The notes: generated by a model not told the origin, from the letters alone. DNA of 64,000 nt from Syntrophorhabdus sp. PtaU1.Bin058 (GCA_002067975.1 MVRS01000074.1:20871-84870), one strand, 5' to 3'. Positions 1 through 9,325 are shown, counted from the first letter of the stretch. Translations and numbers: made by a program.

Positions 1-752
1 TGCCGGATAATCTTTTTATGTCCTGGGCGCTCCGCAGGACAGACGGGATCGTGACCTATAGTGAAAGGCTGCGGAGACAGGATGTAAAAAGATTCGATTT
101 CCCCGACGAAAGGACATCCGTTATCACGCCGGCGATAAAGTTATATGACGGCCCTGTAAGGGACATGCGGGATGAACTCGGCATCAGGCCCGGTGAGAGG
201 GTCATCGGGGTTATCGGGCGTCTCAAGCCCGACCGCGGATACGAGATCATACTCAGGGCGTTTAAAAAGGTGAAAGACCGTCAGGACGGGGTCAGGCTCC
301 TTGTAATGGGCAGGAGCTCCCAGATAGAGAAGAGCATAAAGAGGCCGCTCGCTGAGCTTGGCATTGAGCAGGACGTGATCCTTGCAGGGTACAGGGTGGA
401 GGACTATTTTTCCGTTATTGCGACCTTCGATATCTTTATCATAATGAGGGCGGGGAGTGACGGCTCGGCGAGGGCGCTGCGGGAGGTCATGGGCATGGGA
501 AGACCTGCCATAGTCTCAGATGCGGGCATGCTCCCCGAGCTTGTTGATAACGGGAAAACCGGTTTTGTTACGACCTGGGATGAAAATGACCTTTCGAAGA
601 AGATGGAGGCCCTGCTCCAGGATGAGGGCATGAGAAAGACCTTTGGGGCCAATGCAGCCAAAACGGCCAAGGAGAAATGGGATTACCGGGCACAGGCCGG
701 ACAGCTCAGAAATTTTTATGAAAGGCTTATGCGTATGGGGAAAAGAAAATAA
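1..752 (+). CDS. Glycosyltransferase family 4, 5' end outside window
   Basis: This is the C-terminal part of a GT4 (GT-B fold) glycosyltransferase, probably adding a sugar to a surface polysaccharide or LPS precursor in the cytoplasm. The frame is open back to the first full codon at base 3, so the ATG at 18 is internal and the gene is cut by the window edge. The visible 250 residues hold the nucleotide-sugar binding domain: IGVIGRLKPDRGYEIILRAF opens it and REVMGMGRPAIVSDAGMLPE is the acceptor/donor Glu motif region. The next gene follows after 23 bp on the same strand. The sugar transferred cannot be told from sequence. Confidence 0.88.
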   Translation, partial: PDNLFMSWALRRTDGIVTYSERLRRQDVKRFDFPDERTSVITPAIKLYDGPVRDMRDELGIRPGERVIGVIGRLKPDRGYEIILRAFKKVKDRQDGVRLLVMGRSSQIEKSIKRPLAELGIEQDVILAGYRVEDYFSVIATFDIFIIMRAGSDGSARALREVMGMGRPAIVSDAGMLPELVDNGKTGFVTTWDENDLSKKMEALLQDEGMRKTFGANAAKTAKEKWDYRAQAGQLRNFYERLMRMGKRK

Positions 753-775
753 TTCTCCTGAATTGAATTAACACC

Positions 776-1909
776 ATGAAGATAGGCATAGCGATCTATA
801 ATTTTAATCCGAAAAAAGGCGGCGCTGAACGGTACGCCTATGACATCGCCACGATCCTGAGCAGAAAGGGGCACGAGATCTTTCTCTTCTGCTCGCTGGG
901 GGTAGAGGTGCCGGGGATCACCCTGGTGAGATTCAATACAATGCCGTTCCCGCGCTGGCTCAGAAACTTCTCCTTCGCGCTCAATCACAGGAAATACGTG
1001 AAGCTCTTTAACCTTGATATCATGCTCGGTTTCGGTAACACCTTTGATCTCGATGTATACCAGAGCCACGGCGGCGTGCAGCGTATCTGGATGGAGAGGG
1101 AGATCGCAAGCTACGACGATCAGAGGGAGCGTTCCGTGAAGGCGTTCCTCTTGCGCAGCAGCATCAACCAGATGATGCAGCGCTGGATCGAAGAATATCC
1201 TATCAGAACCGGGAGATATTCCAGGATCGTTGCCATCTCCGATATGATAAAAGGGCACATGACCGAGCATTATAACCTTACCGACGACAGCATAGACGTT
1301 GTGTACAATGGTGTGGATACGGAACGCTTCAGGCCGGCAGCAATGATGCCCGAGGGACCTCCGAGGATACTCTTTTCAGCAGGGAATTTCCGGCTTAAGG
1401 GCCTTTCTCCGTTGCTTTTTGCACTGGGTGAGGTTTCAAAAGAGACGAAGGACTTCCGCCTCATGGTCATGGGCAGGGGGAGAAAAGAAAGATATATGGA
1501 GATGGTAGATGCACTGAACATCGGGAACAACGTGACCTTTCTCGGGGAGTCTTCTTCGCCGGAGGACGTTTACCGCGACGCCCATATACTCGTGCACCCT
1601 ACCTTCTACGATGCCTGTTCACTGACGACGATGGAGTCAATGGCATCGGGGCTTCCGACGATCACAACAAAGTGGAACGGCGCAGCGACCCTCATCTCTG
1701 AAAGGGAGGGCTATGTCATTGACGAGCCACGTAATGTCGCCAGCCTCGCATCGGCAATAAAGGCATTGCTCGACAGGGACCGTATGCGCTCCATGGGCAA
1801 GGCTGCCCGGGCGAAGCTTGAAGACTTCACTATCGAGAAGAACGCAGCAGCAATGGAAAGGATATGTAAAGAAGCGGCAGACTCAAAACAGGGTAAAGGC
1901 AGTCGATAG
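776..1909 (+). CDS. Glycosyltransferase family 4, WaaG-like
   Basis: A complete 377-residue GT-B glycosyltransferase. The N-terminal half carries the glycine-rich acceptor-side motif NPKKGGAERYAYDIA. The C-terminal half (about 190-360) holds the donor domain, with YDACSLTTMESMASGLPT as the usual donor-binding motif. That YDACSLT form is typical of WaaG-type LPS core glycosyltransferases, which suggests a role in lipid A-core or another surface glycan; the exact sugar is inference. The last codons (GKGSR, stop at 1907-1909) are written in the intergenic repeat word that follows, so the C-terminus may have been altered by repeat insertion. It lies 23 bp behind another GT4 gene. Confidence 0.9.
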   Translation: MKIGIAIYNFNPKKGGAERYAYDIATILSRKGHEIFLFCSLGVEVPGITLVRFNTMPFPRWLRNFSFALNHRKYVKLFNLDIMLGFGNTFDLDVYQSHGGVQRIWMEREIASYDDQRERSVKAFLLRSSINQMMQRWIEEYPIRTGRYSRIVAISDMIKGHMTEHYNLTDDSIDVVYNGVDTERFRPAAMMPEGPPRILFSAGNFRLKGLSPLLFALGEVSKETKDFRLMVMGRGRKERYMEMVDALNIGNNVTFLGESSSPEDVYRDAHILVHPTFYDACSLTTMESMASGLPTITTKWNGAATLISEREGYVIDEPRNVASLASAIKALLDRDRMRSMGKAARAKLEDFTIEKNAAAMERICKEAADSKQGKGSR

Positions 1910-2045
1910 TCGATAGTGAATAGCAGAAAACCAGTCGATAGTCGATAGTATATCGTATATAGTGGACTGCAAAAGCAGCATCTAAGGCCTCTTTCGGTCT
2001 ACGATATACGAATTACAATATACGATTTTCTACGAGCTATTATTT
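1891..2045. repeat. Intergenic word-repeat tract 1
   Basis: Degenerate short words CAGTCGATAGTCGATAGTGAA, cut here to the core GTCGATAGTCGATAGT, occur twice, followed by ATCGTATATAGTGGACTGCA and CGATATACGAATTACAATAT-type words. The same words recur in other gaps of the window (for example 37478-37695 and 63822-63926). The tract overlaps the final codons of the upstream gene. No promoter or terminator was recognised in it. Confidence 0.75.
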
Positions 2046-2067
2046 ATCTGCCGATGGCTGACCGCTG

Positions 2068-2979
2068 TCAAAAATACGTCTTTATGAACTTTACGAGATA
2101 ATCGATCCTGGACAGCTTGCCGGGCTTTGTCCTGATCCCTTTTATGTAGCACTCTCTGGCAAGTCCCTTGTCGCCTGACGCGTAGTACCTCCGGAAGAGC
2201 TCCATGTAGCGGTTGGCGATGAGGTCTTTGCGGAGGTAGTCGAGGGCGCCCTTATAATAAGGGTCGTCGACAACGGCCGTTACGAAGTCGATGCCCTGTC
2301 TCTTCAGTTGTTCGATATTGTGGCGGAGGCTGTCAGGGTGGCTGAAGGTGATGGCCGTGGGCGTGGCAAGGAAATAGCCCTTTCTCTGAAAAAAGACCTT
2401 GGTAAAATAGACAATATCCTCACCGTTCGATATGTGTGTGGGAAAAGAGAACCTCTTTGCGACAGCGGTGCGCATGAGGACCGCGCAGGTGGCAAAGGAG
2501 ATGCGGCGACAAAGGAGGTCTTCGTATAACCTTTCCGAAAAAAAGCTCTGTCCCGTTTTATCATGGAGATACGGCGTCTCATCAGGGGTATGCTTGGAAA
2601 GGGTGGAGCTGATAACAAAGTCGGTGTCCTTATGTTCGGTAAGGATCCGGACACGCATCTCGATGGAATCCGTTGTCAGGGCATCGTCGGCATCGAGGAA
2701 GGTAATGAAGCTGCCTTGCGCCTCCTCAAGTCCTTTGTTCCTCGCCGACGAGACACCCCGGTTGTCCTGGTAGATATACCGAATCTTGTCGCGAAGCCCT
2801 TCAACGACCGCGCGGGTATTATCCGTTGAACCGTCGTCAACAACGATGATCTCGAGATTCCTGTATGTCTGTTCAAGGCACGACGTGATCGCCGTCAACA
2901 GATAGTTCGCATAGTTGTAGGTTGGGATGACGATCGATACGAGGGGATTATTCTCTGCTGCTTCCATAGTGTTTGACAT
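2068..2979 (-). CDS. Glycosyltransferase family 2 (GT-A)
   Basis: A 303-residue inverting-type GT2 enzyme. It begins with the canonical VSIVIPTYNYANYLLTAI strand, followed by DDGSTDNT and the metal-binding FLDADD motif near residue 100. The remainder is a variable acceptor domain with no membrane segment, so it is probably cytoplasmic and membrane-associated through partners. It is the only gene in the 1-7454 polysaccharide cluster on the minus strand. A second in-frame ATG lies four codons in; I kept the first. The sugar and linkage are unknown. Confidence 0.9.
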   Translation of the reverse strand: MSNTMEAAENNPLVSIVIPTYNYANYLLTAITSCLEQTYRNLEIIVVDDGSTDNTRAVVEGLRDKIRYIYQDNRGVSSARNKGLEEAQGSFITFLDADDALTTDSIEMRVRILTEHKDTDFVISSTLSKHTPDETPYLHDKTGQSFFSERLYEDLLCRRISFATCAVLMRTAVAKRFSFPTHISNGEDIVYFTKVFFQRKGYFLATPTAITFSHPDSLRHNIEQLKRQGIDFVTAVVDDPYYKGALDYLRKDLIANRYMELFRRYYASGDKGLARECYIKGIRTKPGKLSRIDYLVKFIKTYF

Positions 2980-3002
2980 GAGGTGATCTCAAGATATTAA
3001 TG

Positions 3003-3241
3003 CGTTTATACCTCTCGTGTTGTCAAGGATTTTTTGGGATGGGCATCTGCGTCGATTATCGATCATCGTCTATATAGTGACGAGTATTCACTCTTGGCTC
3101 TCTGCTCTCAGCTCTCCGCTCTCCGCTGCCTTTCTCTATGGTCGGGATTGCTTTTGCGATTGACTGGCCGGGGTTCTCCTGTTATATTAGGAAAATTTGT
3201 ATGTTACGGTATTCAGGTAAAGACGTCTATAGGGGTATTAC
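3003..3241. repeat. Gap between divergent genes with word repeats (tract 2)
   Basis: This 239-bp gap separates the minus-strand GT2 gene from the plus-strand carbamoyltransferase. It contains the words TCGATTATCGATCATCGTCT and GCTCTCTGCTCTCAGCTCTC followed by further CTCTCCGCT units (about 3050-3135), part of the window-wide intergenic vocabulary. I see no convincing promoter hexamers. Confidence 0.6.
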
Positions 3242-5029
3242 GTGAACATATTGGGTCTTCATATATTCGGACACGACACCGGCGCTGCCATTATATCAAA
3301 TGGCCGCATCTGGGCCATCGGCGAAGAGAGGCTCGACCGGAGAAAGCACTCCGGCTACTTCCCTCATCTCTCGGTGAAGTATCTCCTTCAGGCTGCCGGG
3401 CTTAAAAGCATCAACGAGATCGACCTTGTTGTCGGGGTCACACGATATAATAAGGAAGGAAGCAACGTCACCGTCGGTTCGATCAGGGAGGACCTCGGTT
3501 ACACCGGCAGGGTCCATACGGTCTCCCACCACGATGCCCATGCGGCAAGCGCCTTCTGTGCATCGCCCTTTGACGAGGCGGCCATAATGGTCGTTGACGG
3601 GCTGGGGAGCAAGTCCGTTGAGATCGAGACCGGCAAGGAGCTTCCCTTCTCGCTCCGGGGATTGACGATCAAAGAGCAGAAAGACCGCGAAGAGGTCCAG
3701 TCGTTCTACAGGGCGCAGGGGAATGAGCTGACCCAGATACGGAAAGACTGTACGGTCCCGGGATACATGAACGGGCTGGGCCTTGTCTATATGGGGGCAT
3801 CGGTGTTTCTGAATTTCGGTGATTTCGGCTCAGGGAAGGTGATGGGGCTTGCGCCCTACGGGGGGCGACCAGGCAAGACAATAGATCCGGGGTTCTTCGA
3901 TGTTGTAGACGGTGTTGCGCTTACGAAAAGCGAAAAGAACTTTGTACGGCACAACGATCTTTTTCAGAGGCAGTTCTTTCCCGACCTGCCCCGCCGCGAA
4001 AACCAGAAGCTGCCCGATGATGTCTATACGGAGATCGCCTATGCAGTGCAGAAGACAACCGAAGAGGGCCTTATTGAGATAGCGCGATACCTATACCGGA
4101 TAAGCCCGAGCAAAAACCTCTGCTACGCAGGCGGCGTCGGCCTGAACAGCGTGGCAAATAAAATGATACTCGACAATACGCCCTTTGAGAATATCTTTGT
4201 CCAGCCCGGCTCCTGCGACTCGGGCATTGCCCTTGGCTGCGCCCTCTACGGCGCCCATTTTGTTGAAAAGGAGGAACCGGGGAAGTACCGGTTCAGGAAT
4301 GCGTACCTCGGCAGGACTTACAGCGAGGATGAGATCCTTGAGACATTGCGCGCTACACCGAACATCCGGTTTACAAAGGAACAGGATATTGTAAAAAGAT
4401 CCGCCGGACTTCTGGCTGACGGGAAGATACTCGGCTGGCTGGAAGGCGGGAGCGAGATCGGTCCCCGTGCCCTGGGGCACAGGAGCATCATCTGCGATCC
4501 GAGAAAGCCGGAGATGAAGGACGTCCTGAACGCAAAGGTAAAGCACAGGGAAGGGTTCCGCCCCTTTGCGCCGTCGGTCCTCCTGGAGCACGTCTCCGAA
4601 TACTTCGATCTCGATTGCGAGAGCCCCTATATGCTCCTCATCGCCGCGGTCAAAGAGGACAAACGGGCAATGGTCCCTGCGATCACCCACGTTGACGGCA
4701 CCGCGCGGGTCCAGACAGTGACAAAGAACAACAACGGCAGGTATTACGACCTCATCAGGGAGTTCTACAATATTACCAACGTACCGGTTATACTCAACAC
4801 CTCTTTTAATATCGCCGGTGAACCTATTGTAGAGACCCCGCAGGATGCCCTGAGATGTTTCATGTCCACCGAGATGGACTATCTGGTTATCGATGACTAT
4901 CTTGTTGAAGCTGCCGGCCCCAAAGAACTTGTCAAGGGACCTGTTGCCGATGAAAACAAGCTGAAGGCGGTTGATATCAGAGGCGGCAGGGGTTTAAAGA
5001 GATGGCTCGCAGGTTTCAAGAAGCGATAG
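3242..5029 (+). CDS. Carbamoyltransferase, NodU/CmcH family
   Basis: The family transfers a carbamoyl group from carbamoyl phosphate to a hydroxyl of a sugar or secondary metabolite, through a carbamoyl-adenylate intermediate. The start is GTG at 3242. The N-terminal ASKHA-like domain has GLHIFGHDTGAAII and the metal-binding SHHDAHAASAF. The C-terminal domain (about 400-570) has EIGPRALGHRSI and GFRPFAPSVL, characteristic of this family. The 595-residue length is normal. Lying among glycosyltransferases, it most likely carbamoylates a surface polysaccharide or O-antigen sugar (inference). The next gene follows closely on the same strand. Confidence 0.93.
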   Translation: MNILGLHIFGHDTGAAIISNGRIWAIGEERLDRRKHSGYFPHLSVKYLLQAAGLKSINEIDLVVGVTRYNKEGSNVTVGSIREDLGYTGRVHTVSHHDAHAASAFCASPFDEAAIMVVDGLGSKSVEIETGKELPFSLRGLTIKEQKDREEVQSFYRAQGNELTQIRKDCTVPGYMNGLGLVYMGASVFLNFGDFGSGKVMGLAPYGGRPGKTIDPGFFDVVDGVALTKSEKNFVRHNDLFQRQFFPDLPRRENQKLPDDVYTEIAYAVQKTTEEGLIEIARYLYRISPSKNLCYAGGVGLNSVANKMILDNTPFENIFVQPGSCDSGIALGCALYGAHFVEKEEPGKYRFRNAYLGRTYSEDEILETLRATPNIRFTKEQDIVKRSAGLLADGKILGWLEGGSEIGPRALGHRSIICDPRKPEMKDVLNAKVKHREGFRPFAPSVLLEHVSEYFDLDCESPYMLLIAAVKEDKRAMVPAITHVDGTARVQTVTKNNNGRYYDLIREFYNITNVPVILNTSFNIAGEPIVETPQDALRCFMSTEMDYLVIDDYLVEAAGPKELVKGPVADENKLKAVDIRGGRGLKRWLAGFKKR

Positions 5030-5061
5030 CGCGGACAGGGACCAATCCTCTTAAGAATCCT

Positions 5062-6048
5062 ATGAAGAAGATCCTCTTTTTCACCCACAACATTTTTACG
5101 AAAGAGAACCCGCGGGGTTACAGGATCCACCAATACTTCCCGTACCTGGAGAAAAGCGGCTTCACGGTCACGCTGCTGACAACAAAGACGGGTCTCCCCA
5201 GGGTGCTCCGGGAGATCATGCAGTCAGACATAACCTATGTCCAGCGGGTGCTGCTCAATCCCTTCAAGCTGTCTCTTTTCAGGAGGCTTTCGAAAAGGAT
5301 GGTCTACGATTTCGATGACGCGGTGATGTACGGAAGCCGGGGCGTGAGCACAACGCGGCAGAAGAGGTTTGAAGGCATGGTAAAGGCCTCGGACGTTGTG
5401 CTGTGCGGCAATAACTTTCTCGCAGATGAGGCAGGGAAATACAAAGCGACAGGCGTCCATTATATCCCTACGGTCGTCGATATCGGTGAATATCCGGTGA
5501 AACAACACGAGCCGAAGAGGCCCTTTGTCATCGGATGGATAGGGAGCAGCGCAACATTGAAATACCTCGCCGATATACGTGGGTTATTGGATTACTATGC
5601 TGACCAGGAAGGCGTGGAGTGCAAGGTGGTCGCCGACAAACCCCCTGAAGGGATGAAAAAGGGGATGCTCTTTGAACAATGGGATTACGACAGGGAGAAG
5701 CAGTCGATCCTGAGTTTCGATATGGGGATCATGCCGGTAAAGGACGATATCTGGTCCCTGGGGAAGTGCGGCCTCAAGCTGATCCAGTATATGGCCGCAG
5801 GGCTTCCCTCGGTTGCCCACCCTGTCGGCGTTGTGCAGGACATGATCGTAGACGGGTATAACGGGTTTTCCAGGAAGGACACTGAAGGCTGGAAGGACGC
5901 TATCGACAGGCTCCGGGGAGACGTTGACCTGCGGAGGGCCATGGGGACGGCCTCGAGGAAGATCGCCGAAGAACGTTATTCCCTGGATATATGGGGACCG
6001 AGGGTTGCAGAGGTCCTGGATGCACTTATAGATGGAACAACACGATGA
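5062..6048 (+). CDS. Glycosyltransferase family 4
   Basis: A GT-B fold glycosyltransferase of 328 residues from the ATG at 5062. A longer frame opens at 5002 inside the upstream gene, but the product from 5062 begins MKKILFFTHN, the natural first beta strand, so the later start is preferred. The donor domain includes WSLGKCGLKLIQYMAAGLPS and the conserved PVG before a Glu-poor helix. Its stop overlaps the start of the next gene (ATGA), showing translational coupling. It probably acts on the same polysaccharide or lipid A-core as its neighbours. Confidence 0.87.
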   Translation: MKKILFFTHNIFTKENPRGYRIHQYFPYLEKSGFTVTLLTTKTGLPRVLREIMQSDITYVQRVLLNPFKLSLFRRLSKRMVYDFDDAVMYGSRGVSTTRQKRFEGMVKASDVVLCGNNFLADEAGKYKATGVHYIPTVVDIGEYPVKQHEPKRPFVIGWIGSSATLKYLADIRGLLDYYADQEGVECKVVADKPPEGMKKGMLFEQWDYDREKQSILSFDMGIMPVKDDIWSLGKCGLKLIQYMAAGLPSVAHPVGVVQDMIVDGYNGFSRKDTEGWKDAIDRLRGDVDLRRAMGTASRKIAEERYSLDIWGPRVAEVLDALIDGTTR

Positions 6049-7454
6049 AGGAATTCCGGATAAAAGGCATGAAGTGGTTCCTTGACGACGAAGGGCTCGC
6101 AGCCGTGCTTGAAAAACTGCCGGAGGTGACGGATGCGCGGAGGCATTATGTTGCAATGCCCTATAAAAAAGGAAGGGTCTTCATAAAGACCTTTGTCGAG
6201 AAAGGGGCCCTCGGCGCACTGAGGAACAGGACCGTTCCCAGGGGCAAGAAGGAATATATGACAGGGAAGCGGCTCGCCTCGATGGGGATCAGGACGCCGG
6301 GGTGCCTTGGATACGGGGTCGGCAGGAGGCGCTCCTGTGTGGTCCAGGATTGGATCGACGGGGATGGCTTCGTCCGTGTCTTTTTCCGGCACGGGTACCG
6401 CGAACGATTGATCCCTGCACTTGCAGGGCTTCTCAGGAGGTTGAAGGATAACGGTGTCTGTCATAATGACCTCCATCTCGACAATGTGCTTGTGTCCGGC
6501 GATCTCCTGTATCTTATTGACCTCCACAAGACAAAGATCAAAGACGCCTTGAACGATAAAGATGAGCTTTCCAACCTCACCCACGCCCTTACCATGATCT
6601 ATGAAGACTTGAGCGAGAAAGAGAAGGAACTCTTTTTTGAGCTGTATGGAAATACGATGATACAAAAGGCGGTTGAAGGAGAGATCAAGAGGTTGTGGAG
6701 GAGGTGGATCGAGAGCAAGAAGAAAAGGGCATTCCAGGAGACCTCAAAGATCGTGCGCAGAGGGGAACGTCTCTATGTTGCGGGAATGGAAGATCGCGGG
6801 AAAGGCGCCTTTGTCCAGAGGCTGAAAAGTGACAAGAAGGTAAAGGTCGAGCGATACAGCGACCACGTCAGGAAGATATATAAAGGCAGGAGGCGCTTAG
6901 AGAAGGCATGGAGGAACCATATTGTCCTCCTGTACCTCAACATGGCGATCATCCCCCATGCGTATTATGTAAGATTGCCGTCGCTTTTTTCAGGGGGCTT
7001 TATCGCGATGGAGGACCTCGGGGGTAAAGGGAGAGAGCTCGACAGGCATCTCGACGGCATATACGATGGCCTGAATACTACTCAAAGGCACAGGTTCGTT
7101 AATGCCTTCTCCAATTTTATGAAAGGGGTGATCGGCCAGGGCGTCGTGCACAACGACGTGAAGGGCTGCAACATCTTTGTCGTCGATGATAATGTCTTTT
7201 TCTTTCTCGACGTTGAGGATATTGTCTTTGAGCATGTTGACGAGGCAATATTGACCAGGATGCTTGTACAGTTAAATACTACGATACCGAAAAGGATCTC
7301 CGTCAGCGACAGGCTGAGGTTCTTCGCAAGACTTACGCGGGCGCTGAACGTTGACAGAAAAGGGGTCCTCAAAAAGGTCGTCGAAGAGTCCCTCAAGGGT
7401 GAGATCGTCTATGAAGGGGTGTCGGGACTGAAGAGAGAACAGTGGAACCTATAA
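6045..7454 (+). CDS. Tandem-domain LPS/Kdo-type sugar kinase-like protein
   Basis: Two protein-kinase-fold domains lie in one 469-residue chain. Domain 1 (about 30-200) has a candidate ATP-binding Lys in VFIKTF (47-48 region), a catalytic loop HNDLHLDN at 140-147 and the metal site LIDLHKTK near Asp159. Domain 2 (about 240-450) has HNDVKGCN at 369-376 and FFLDVEDI with Asp389. Both resemble the WaaP/KdkA lipopolysaccharide kinase group, which phosphorylates heptose or Kdo in the LPS core; RIO-like kinases are the alternative. Both domains keep catalytic residues. I use the ATG at 6045, which overlaps the upstream stop, instead of the longer frame from 5991. Confidence 0.75.
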   Translation: MKEFRIKGMKWFLDDEGLAAVLEKLPEVTDARRHYVAMPYKKGRVFIKTFVEKGALGALRNRTVPRGKKEYMTGKRLASMGIRTPGCLGYGVGRRRSCVVQDWIDGDGFVRVFFRHGYRERLIPALAGLLRRLKDNGVCHNDLHLDNVLVSGDLLYLIDLHKTKIKDALNDKDELSNLTHALTMIYEDLSEKEKELFFELYGNTMIQKAVEGEIKRLWRRWIESKKKRAFQETSKIVRRGERLYVAGMEDRGKGAFVQRLKSDKKVKVERYSDHVRKIYKGRRRLEKAWRNHIVLLYLNMAIIPHAYYVRLPSLFSGGFIAMEDLGGKGRELDRHLDGIYDGLNTTQRHRFVNAFSNFMKGVIGQGVVHNDVKGCNIFVVDDNVFFFLDVEDIVFEHVDEAILTRMLVQLNTTIPKRISVSDRLRFFARLTRALNVDRKGVLKKVVEESLKGEIVYEGVSGLKREQWNL

Positions 7455-7461
7455 TGAGGAA

Positions 7462-7610
7462 ACACCTGTTCAACGTTCTATGTTCAACGTTCAAGGTTAA
7501 AAAACAGATACTCTATGATCGATAATCGACACTGACGGCTGTGTGCTGACTGCTGACGGCTTTTTGCCATTCACCACTCACTATTCACTGCCTTTATTCT
7601 GCCGATGCTC
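7462..7610. repeat. Intergenic word-repeat tract 3
   Basis: Contains GTTCAACGTTCTATGTTCAA and ACGTTCAAGGTT, then TGATCGATAATCGACACTGA, GACGGCTGTGTGCTGACTGC and the reverse form of the CAGTGAATAG word (CACTATTCACTGCC). The same words occur in either orientation in other gaps. The tract fills the gap between convergent genes; no clear terminator hairpin with a T-run is visible. Confidence 0.75.
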
Positions 7611-7637
7611 GTCCTTATGGAAGATCTGGATTTATTT

Positions 7638-8639
7638 TTATGGGATTGCGTCGAAGATGGTTCCTTCTGCCTGCCTTGGACCGTTGATCAGTGTGAAGGT
7701 CCCTATCGGCAAATCGGATTCTTCCCGCGAGATTGACAGGCCATGTTCTTCAAATCCCTTCATGTTGTCGCGCCTGTGACCGAGGAGGTGCGTGACGTCC
7801 CTTTTGTTGAGAATGACCGTGACGTCCCCCTTCATCGATTCGCGTTCGGCAACTGCCAGGACGGCACGATAGAACCCGAACGATTTTACTAAGTAACCGA
7901 AGGCGGGATGATAGTATCCGGCCACGATCCTCTCTTTCAGTATCTCGTTGTCCGTAAGCCCCATCTTGACGACCTTTATATCATGGCGCAGGGCATTGAG
8001 GTAGATATAGAGCGCCCTTTCAAGGACCTCTCTGAACTCGACGGGCACAAACCTCTTTTCCTGATAGAGGGTATGAAGGGGGGTTTCTTTCAAAACGGCG
8101 AGGGGATAGATCCTTATATAATGGGGTTTGAGACGGACCATATTCGCCCCCGTCTCCCTGATGTCGTCAAAGGTCTCGTCCGGCAAACCCACCATGAACT
8201 GGAGGGCAACCTGAAAACCTTTGTCCTTCAGGGTATGAAAGGCCAGGAGGAGATCTTCGGCAGTGTGTTTCCTGTTGAGCATTCTGAGAATGTCATTATT
8301 AAAGGACGGTATGCCGAGCTCGATAACGGTGACGCGCTGTTCCCGGAGGATGTCGATCAACTCCTCATTGAGCGGTACGGGCTTTGTGGAGATCCTGAAA
8401 TTTGTGATATTCTCCCGGTAATCATCGAAATATCCGAATATCCCTTTGAGGACATCAGGGCTCAGGCCGAATATATTGCCGCCGAAGAGACCGACCTCAT
8501 AGGTGCCTTCTTTTTGCGGGAGGGATCTTTCTATCAATCGCCGGATGTCAATATCGTTCCGGGCGGTAATGTATCCCTGATTGCAATAGATACATCGATC
8601 ATGACAACCGAGATGCGTGAGAAAGACCGGGACGATCAT
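7638..8639 (-). CDS. Radical SAM protein, Elp3-like core
   Basis: The 4Fe-4S binding motif CxxxCxxC is at Cys12, Cys16 and Cys19 (GCHDRCIYCNQG), immediately after the first beta strand, as in Elp3/oxygen-independent coproporphyrinogen oxidase-like enzymes. FGGNIFG stands where such proteins usually have the SAM-binding GGxxT-like strand. A conserved barrel follows with VALQFMVGLPDET. There is no acetyltransferase domain, so it is not full Elp3. It sits 9 bp behind rnc on the same strand, a pairing that suggests an RNA-related or housekeeping role, but the substrate is unknown. Confidence 0.85.
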   Translation of the reverse strand: MIVPVFLTHLGCHDRCIYCNQGYITARNDIDIRRLIERSLPQKEGTYEVGLFGGNIFGLSPDVLKGIFGYFDDYRENITNFRISTKPVPLNEELIDILREQRVTVIELGIPSFNNDILRMLNRKHTAEDLLLAFHTLKDKGFQVALQFMVGLPDETFDDIRETGANMVRLKPHYIRIYPLAVLKETPLHTLYQEKRFVPVEFREVLERALYIYLNALRHDIKVVKMGLTDNEILKERIVAGYYHPAFGYLVKSFGFYRAVLAVAERESMKGDVTVILNKRDVTHLLGHRRDNMKGFEEHGLSISREESDLPIGTFTLINGPRQAEGTIFDAIP

Positions 8640-8648
8640 GACGGACCG

Positions 8649-9323
8649 TTACTTCTGTTCTTTGTTGCTGAATTGATTCAGGAGCGCCCTTGCTGCATGC
8701 TGTTCCGCCTCTTTCTTGCTTTTCCCTGTTCCCTTTGCGCGGAACTCCTTCCCGATGCAGACGGATACGGCAAAGCCTTCCTTTGTTTTTCGTGTAAATT
8801 TGTACTTTGGGAGCAGCCCCCATTTTTTCTGGGAATATTCCTGAAGGACATTTTTCGGGTTCTTCTCCGTCAGTTTTTCTTCGTTGAAATAGGGCAGGAA
8901 GAACTCCTTGATTACCTTGGTTACCTTTCGCATACCGCCATCGAGGTAGATGGCGCCGATGAGTGATTCGAGCATATTCGACAAGACCTTGGACTCTTCC
9001 GGCACATTGTTTTCGCCGTTACCGTAGGCCATGTGTTTCCATAACTCGATCTTGTTCGCTATCTCTGTGAGGGTTTCACGTTTCACGAGGCTTGACCGCG
9101 CGTTGCTGAGAAACCCCTCGTCCCTTTTCCGGTATTTTTTATAAAGAAGTATGCTGATGACGCTGTTCAGTATTGCATCCCCGAGGTACTCGAGTTTTTC
9201 GTTTTGCGATTGCCGGGATTCCTTTTTTTCATTAAACCAGGAACTGTGGGTTATTGCCTCCTTGAGGAGTTCCTTGTTTTTGAATACGTAATGAACGGTC
9301 TTTTCTAAGGAGGTAGGGTACAT
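8649..9323 (-). CDS. rnc: Ribonuclease III
   Basis: A double-strand-specific endoribonuclease that processes rRNA precursors and structured mRNAs. The 224-residue length is typical. The RNase III signature NEKLEYLGDAI is at residues 41-51, the second catalytic acidic residue is in NMLESLIGAIYLD (Glu119), and a C-terminal dsRNA-binding domain (about 150-220) contains GTGKSKKEAEQHAARALL. Upstream (9324-9405) are only repeat words. It is followed after 9 bp by the radical SAM gene, so the two are probably one transcript. Confidence 0.97.
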   Translation of the reverse strand: MYPTSLEKTVHYVFKNKELLKEAITHSSWFNEKKESRQSQNEKLEYLGDAILNSVISILLYKKYRKRDEGFLSNARSSLVKRETLTEIANKIELWKHMAYGNGENNVPEESKVLSNMLESLIGAIYLDGGMRKVTKVIKEFFLPYFNEEKLTEKNPKNVLQEYSQKKWGLLPKYKFTRKTKEGFAVSVCIGKEFRAKGTGKSKKEAEQHAARALLNQFSNKEQK

Positions 9324-9325
9324 AA

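Noticed and set aside
5002..5061. N-terminal extension of the GT4 protein
   Set aside because: It overlaps the carbamoyltransferase end; the fold begins at MKKILFF, which has its own ATG.
7908..8966. 352-residue plus-strand frame opposite the radical SAM gene and rnc
   Set aside because: Both minus-strand proteins have clear family motifs across this stretch; the plus frame has none and no ribosome site.
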